Origin: Pontibacter akesuensis
Lineage (GTDB): Bacteria; Bacteroidota; Bacteroidia; Cytophagales; Hymenobacteraceae
Assembly (NCBI RefSeq): GCF_001611675.1
Contig: NZ_CP014766.1
Location: 3,968,001-4,032,000 of the forward strand
Length of the DNA stretch: 64,000 nucleotides
Reading direction: 5' to 3'
Shown here: positions 61,601-64,000 of the stretch, one piece after another
Position numbering within the stretch: position 1 is the first letter of the stretch
Layout of the letters: every line of letters starts with the position of its first letter
Notes under the pieces: model-generated
What the model saw: the letters and a program-made list of their open reading frames with translations, nothing else
Databases searched by the model: none
Told to the model about the DNA's origin: nothing
Position numbers and translations under genes: made by a program

Positions 61601-62080
61601 TACCTGACCTATATTGAGCAGTACGGCGATGTGGCCAAAATTCCGACGCGCCTGTTCTTCTACGGCATGCAGCCTGGCGAGGAAGCTATTATTGATATTG
61701 CCCGCGGTAAGTCCATTGTTGTGAAGTACCAGTCGATGGGGCCGGTAAACGAGGATGGCATGCGCACTGTGTTTTTTAAGCTGAACGGCCAGACCCGCAA
61801 CATCGATGTGCGCGACCGCTCGGTGAAAGTGGAGCGCGTGGTGAACCAGAAAGTAGACAAGAACAACCCGAAGCAGATTGGGGCGCCATTGCAGGGCATG
61901 TTGTCCAAGATACTGGTGGAGAAGGAGCAGCAGGTGAAAAAGAACACGCCGCTCTTCATCATTGAGGCCATGAAGATGGAAACCACCATCACGGCTACCA
62001 AAGAAGGAGCCGTGGCCGGTATCACTTTGTCAGAAGGGGAGATGGTGAATGCCGACGATCTTGTGCTGACGCTGGAGTAG
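58637..62080 (+). CDS. pyc: Pyruvate carboxylase
   Basis: A 1147-residue single-chain pyruvate carboxylase (pyruvate + HCO3- + ATP to oxaloacetate). Biotin carboxylase domain (about 1-450): KVLVANRGEIAIRVLRA, KAAAGGGGRGMR and EVNPRIQVEHTVTE. Carboxyltransferase domain (about 530-800): DTTFRDAHQSLLATRMRT and HLHTHDTSS. C-terminal carrier domain with biotinyl Lys in EAMKMET (about 1112). All parts are intact. It is an anaplerotic enzyme with its own terminator, not part of an operon. Confidence 0.98.
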   Translation: MKIKKVLVANRGEIAIRVLRACTELNIKTVAIYTYEDRYSLHRYKADEAYQIGKDNQPLQPYLDIEGIIKIAKDNEVDAIHPGYGFLSENQHFSQRCADNGIIFIGPRPEVMASLGDKIAAKKVAISCDVPIIQSNDLDLNTYETAQEEADRIGYPLMLKAAAGGGGRGMRVIRDDDQLEKGFFEAKNEALKAFGDDTVFLEKFVENPKHIEVQIVADAYGNITHLYERDCSVQRRFQKVVEVAPAISLNEETRQKLYDYAVRICKAVNYNNVGTVEFLVEPQTNNIYFIEVNPRIQVEHTVTEMITGIDLIKTQIYIAAGYRLDDEEVLLGPDQQIKPSGVAIQCRITTEDPENDFKPDYGTIIAYRSAGGFGIRIDQGSVYTGAKITPFFDSLLVKVSTHAPTLAHAATKMSRTLDEFRIRGVKQNIQFLQNIINHPVFISGDATVDFVKSYPELFVFKQRQDRATKMLTFLADVVVNGNPDVKKIRPDKVMRKPDLHDLHLAKPYERGTKDLLTELGPEEFSKWLRNDPQIHYTDTTFRDAHQSLLATRMRTFDMMKIAEPFAKDHPQIFSMEVWGGATFDVCLRFLHEDPWDRLAQIRKAIPNILLQMLIRGSNGVGYKAYPDNLIEAFVEKSWETGIDIFRIFDSLNWMKSMEPCINYVRKRTKGLAEGTICYTGDILNPAKTKYNLNYYLQLAKQLEDAGAHILAVKDMAGLLKPYAATELITALRDTVKIPIHLHTHDTSSIQSATYLKAIEAGVDVVDVALGSMSGLTSQPNFNSIVEMMRFQERHREFDQKSLNHYSNYWETVREYYYPFESGLKAGTAEVYRHEIPGGQYSNLRPQANALGLGDKWELIKETYAEVNQLFGDVVKVTPSSKVVGDMALYLVSNGFTTLDVLERGEQISFPDSVQSFFRGELGQPVGGFPKKLQDIVLKKGESFTDRPNEHLEPVDFDKEFKAFQEEFGQDKKMTDFLSYQLYPKVYKDYLTYIEQYGDVAKIPTRLFFYGMQPGEEAIIDIARGKSIVVKYQSMGPVNEDGMRTVFFKLNGQTRNIDVRDRSVKVERVVNQKVDKNNPKQIGAPLQGMLSKILVEKEQQVKKNTPLFIIEAMKMETTITATKEGAVAGITLSEGEMVNADDLVLTLE

Positions 62081-62100
62081 CCGATGCGAAGTATAATTAC

Positions 62101-62142
62101 AAGATGCCGCTTTCCACACCTGGGAGGCGGCATCTTTTTTTT
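62101..62142 (+). terminator. Rho-independent terminator
   Basis: AAGATGCCGC (62101-62110) pairs with GCGGCATCTT (62127-62136), followed by six further T. It closes pyc. Confidence 0.9.
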
Positions 62143-62302
62143 GCATGTGCCAAACATTTGAGGAGTTTAGCAAGTATCATTTGGCAGCATTTATTTGGAG
62201 TTGGCCAATAGCTGTTATACTTTTAAAAGCTAATCCATTTACTTTTTACCCATACTCCCCACCAGCTCTGTTTTATACTTCTGGTGCTCTTATTAATACC
62301 CT

Positions 62303-62599
62303 ATGTTTATAGCACTTAGCACATTTGAGATTGCCAACGACATGGCACCCGAGGTTAAACAGGCTTTTGTTGATCGTCCGCAGCTGGTAAATAACGCACC
62401 AGGCTTTATTCGGCTCGACGTGCTAAGCCCGAAGGAGAACCAGAATGAAATCTGGATGATGACGTTCTGGACAGATGAGGAAAGTTACCAGGTTTGGTAC
62501 AAAAACCACATGCGTGAGTCGCACCAGGGTGTACCGAAAGGACTGAAGCTGGTGCCGCACAGCTCAAAAGTGCGCTTTTTTGACCACGTGACAGCTTAA
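62303..62599 (+). CDS. Antibiotic biosynthesis monooxygenase (ABM) fold protein
   Basis: A 98-residue protein with a single ABM (dimeric alpha-beta barrel) domain: MFIALSTFEIANDMAPEV, FIRLDVLSPKENQNEIWMMT then FWTDEESYQVWYKNH. Relatives include haem-degrading IsdG/HmoB-type monooxygenases and quinone monooxygenases; the Trp/His pattern (SYQVWYKNHMRESH) is compatible with haem binding. The exact activity is open. Confidence 0.85.
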   Translation: MFIALSTFEIANDMAPEVKQAFVDRPQLVNNAPGFIRLDVLSPKENQNEIWMMTFWTDEESYQVWYKNHMRESHQGVPKGLKLVPHSSKVRFFDHVTA

Positions 62600-62625
62600 G
62601 CAAGTTATAGCCTAAGTATAAAGTA

Positions 62626-62665
62626 TAAAAGAGGGGCAGCATATTATTATGCTGCCCCTCTTTTA
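62626..62665. terminator. Strong bidirectional terminator
   Basis: 18-bp perfect stem TAAAAGAGGGGCAGCATA / TATGCTGCCCCTCTTTTA with a 4-base loop, flanked by A and T runs. It closes the ABM gene. Confidence 0.93.
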
Positions 62666-62763
62666 AATAGCAAGTATAACTGGCGCAAGCGTCCGCTTGT
62701 GCCTTGCGGCGGCAAATTTATACTTGTCCAGCACATGATATACTTTGGAACACCTCCACTATT

Positions 62764-62830
62764 GTCATCTCGACGATAGGAGAGATTTTTTACAAATTCC
62801 GGATAGATTTCTCGCCCTGCTCGAAATGAC
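62764..62830. repeat. REP-like imperfect palindrome, 67 bp
   Basis: GTCATCTCGACGATAGGAGA at the left end is mirrored by GATTTCTCGCCCTGCTCGAA and ATGAC at the right, with a ~15-base centre. This GTCATnTCGA...TCGAnATGAC form is a known kind of dispersed intergenic palindrome in Bacteroidota, seen in many copies per genome. Confidence 0.8.
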
Positions 62831-63115
62831 AGTAATATGGAAGTATTTATTTACCAGGTTGATTGGTGCACGTCAGCACAAGCGAATGCCTACACCAGAA
62901 ATAGCCAAGTATAAAACTTATGCTATGTGCTAGAGCCAAGCCCTTTCTGCCACTTTCCAGCCACACAAGTATGGCAGCCATTTTGACTATAGAATCGCCT
63001 TCCAGCAAAATAAGTATAACTTTTTAGGCTTGTAACAGTTTTAAATATAGCATTTGGAATTATGCTGCATGCATACTATTTTTGATGCAGGCGGTTTGAA
63101 AAGACTGGTAGCCGA

Positions 63116-63448
63116 TTAGTCATCTTCGTAATCCAGGCCCATCATTTTGTTATAGGCTTGCTGTAGTTCAGAGAACGCGTGCATGTTGCCTTCCTGCCGG
63201 CTAATCTGCATTCCTTTTTTATAAGTACGCTCTGCTACATCGCTTTGGCCCAGCTCTTCGTATAGCTTGGCAGCGTGGTAGTAGGTGCCCACATAGTTCT
63301 CGTGTTCGGCCAGCAGCTGCTCGTAGTATGCCAGCGCTTTCTGCGGATTTTCTTTACGATATTCTGTGGCGATGGCGTATAACGTAAAAGCGTCGTTCGG
63401 GTCATCTTCCAGGAACTTGAAGAGCTGCTCTAATCTGCTTTGGTTCAT
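63116..63448 (-). CDS. TPR-repeat protein
   Basis: A 110-residue helical protein with about two and a half tetratricopeptide repeats: DAFTLYAIATEYRKENPQKA, LAYYEQLLAEHENYVGTYYH then AAKLYEELGQSDVAERTYKK. The C-terminus is acidic (LDYEDD). TPR units mediate protein binding. CAAATCTA at 63481-63488, read on the minus strand as TAGATTTG, is a possible -7 box. It is divergent from etfB. Confidence 0.85.
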   Translation of the reverse strand: MNQSRLEQLFKFLEDDPNDAFTLYAIATEYRKENPQKALAYYEQLLAEHENYVGTYYHAAKLYEELGQSDVAERTYKKGMQISRQEGNMHAFSELQQAYNKMMGLDYEDD

Positions 63449-63513
63449 TTCGAATTGGCTATATTTTAATTAACTTCGCACAAATCTAAATTTAAAAGCT
63501 AACATTTCTAACC

Positions 63514-64000
63514 ATGAAAATATTAGTTTGCATCAGTAACGTACCGGATACAACATCCAAGATCAATTTTACGGCTGATAACAAAGAATTTGACAAAAAC
63601 GGTGTACAGTTCGTCATCAACCCCTGGGATGAGTACGCACTGACAAGAGCCATTGAGCTGAAAGAAGCCAAAGGCGGCACTGTAACTGTATTAAACGTAG
63701 GTGAGGCCGATGCAGAGCCGAACATTCGCAAAGCACTGGCCATTGGGGCAGACGATGCCATCCGCGTAAACGCAAACCCGAAAGATGCTTTCTTCGTTGC
63801 GCAGCAGATCACTGCCGTGGCCAAGGAAAACAACTATGACATGATCCTGATGGGCAAGGAGTCGATCGACTACAATGGCTCGCAGGTGCATAACATGGTG
63901 GGCGAGATGCTGGGCATTCCTTCGATTGTTCCTGCCTTTAAGCTGGACCTGGTGGATGACAACACTGCCGTTCTGGAACGAGAGATTGAGGGTGGCAAAG
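63514..64000 (+). CDS. etfB: Electron transfer flavoprotein, beta subunit (partial)
   Basis: The first 162 codons of the ETF beta subunit; the gene runs off the window. The N-terminus is MKILVCISNVPDTTSKINF, then VINPWDEYALTRAIELKE, GADDAIRV and NNYDMILMGKESIDYNGSQV, the AMP-binding domain pattern. With EtfA it carries electrons from acyl-CoA dehydrogenases to the quinone pool. The alpha subunit gene is expected just beyond the right edge. Confidence 0.96.
   Translation, partial: MKILVCISNVPDTTSKINFTADNKEFDKNGVQFVINPWDEYALTRAIELKEAKGGTVTVLNVGEADAEPNIRKALAIGADDAIRVNANPKDAFFVAQQITAVAKENNYDMILMGKESIDYNGSQVHNMVGEMLGIPSIVPAFKLDLVDDNTAVLEREIEGGK

Larger units (their letters stand above)
62600..63115. 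other. Intergenic region rich in AAGTATAA words
   Basis: No intact gene. It holds a terminator, a 67-bp palindromic repeat and about eight copies of AAGTATA or its complement. A 62-codon frame (62745-62933) is mostly the translated palindrome and not a gene. Confidence 0.6.

Noticed and set aside
62745-62933. 62-codon frame after the ABM gene
   Set aside because: Much of it is the REP-like palindrome read as protein.

Overview
The window looks like a chromosomal segment of a Bacteroidota species, most likely Cytophagales/Hymenobacteraceae (Pontibacter- or Hymenobacter-like). The evidence is two clear Bacteroidota-type promoters (TTG, about 20 nt, TAnnTTTG), few Shine-Dalgarno sites, many short Bacteroidota-style lipoproteins, a barrel-family protein typical of the phylum, and a strongly recurrent AAGTATAA/TTATACTT word. 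This assignment is inferred from the sequence alone; no database was searched.

Layout. 0.4-14 kb holds a lipoprotein, a GlxA-type AraC regulator, an SRPBCC protein, a decayed small gene, an ABC ATPase overlapping a giant permease/M1-peptidase fusion, an M50-like protease, a MarC protein, and a minus-strand porin/BCCT transporter/universal-stress operon. 14.7-20.3 kb is a copper/silver cassette (CopB-like P-type ATPase, K+-channel-like protein, Cys-rich four-helix copper protein, DUF2911 lipoprotein) bracketed by two ~180-bp direct repeats. 20.5-35.9 kb is a series of envelope and stress genes: M20 peptidase, CNNM/CorC exporter, OmpA lipoprotein, CsbD, two paralogous 58-59 aa lipoproteins, OMP, endonuclease/exonuclease/phosphatase protein, barrel-less surface-antigen protein, bestrophin plus beta-carbonic anhydrase, MscS, AI-2E family and DUF1206.

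36.1-50.3 kb appears to be an integrative element ending at a tRNA-Glu(TTC). It carries a large serine recombinase whose reading frame runs antisense into the tRNA, a small coupled ORF, a MerR-like regulator with an operator-like site over its promoter, a divergent gene of unknown function, a DUF3987 protein and a DUF6371/toprim-like protein separated by a perfect 27-bp inverted repeat, and a 1301-aa Eco57I-like restriction-modification protein as likely defence cargo. IS3 and resolvase remnants lie near its left side. Its most striking feature is a set of GCAAC/ACAAG arrays. The four most regular repeat with a near-exact 10-bp period (up to 20 units); a short CAAGC array shows the same period, and two others are looser. 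All lie inside the element, and their main orientation flips at the divergent promoter region near 46.65 kb. I found no described system that matches this.

50.4-64 kb returns to ordinary chromosome: transglutaminase-like protein, lipoprotein, FRG-domain protein, manganese catalase, PA0069-type radical SAM protein, photolyase, SDR, pyruvate carboxylase, a monooxygenase-fold protein, a TPR protein and the start of etfB. A 67-bp REP-like palindrome and a heptamer tandem repeat lie here.
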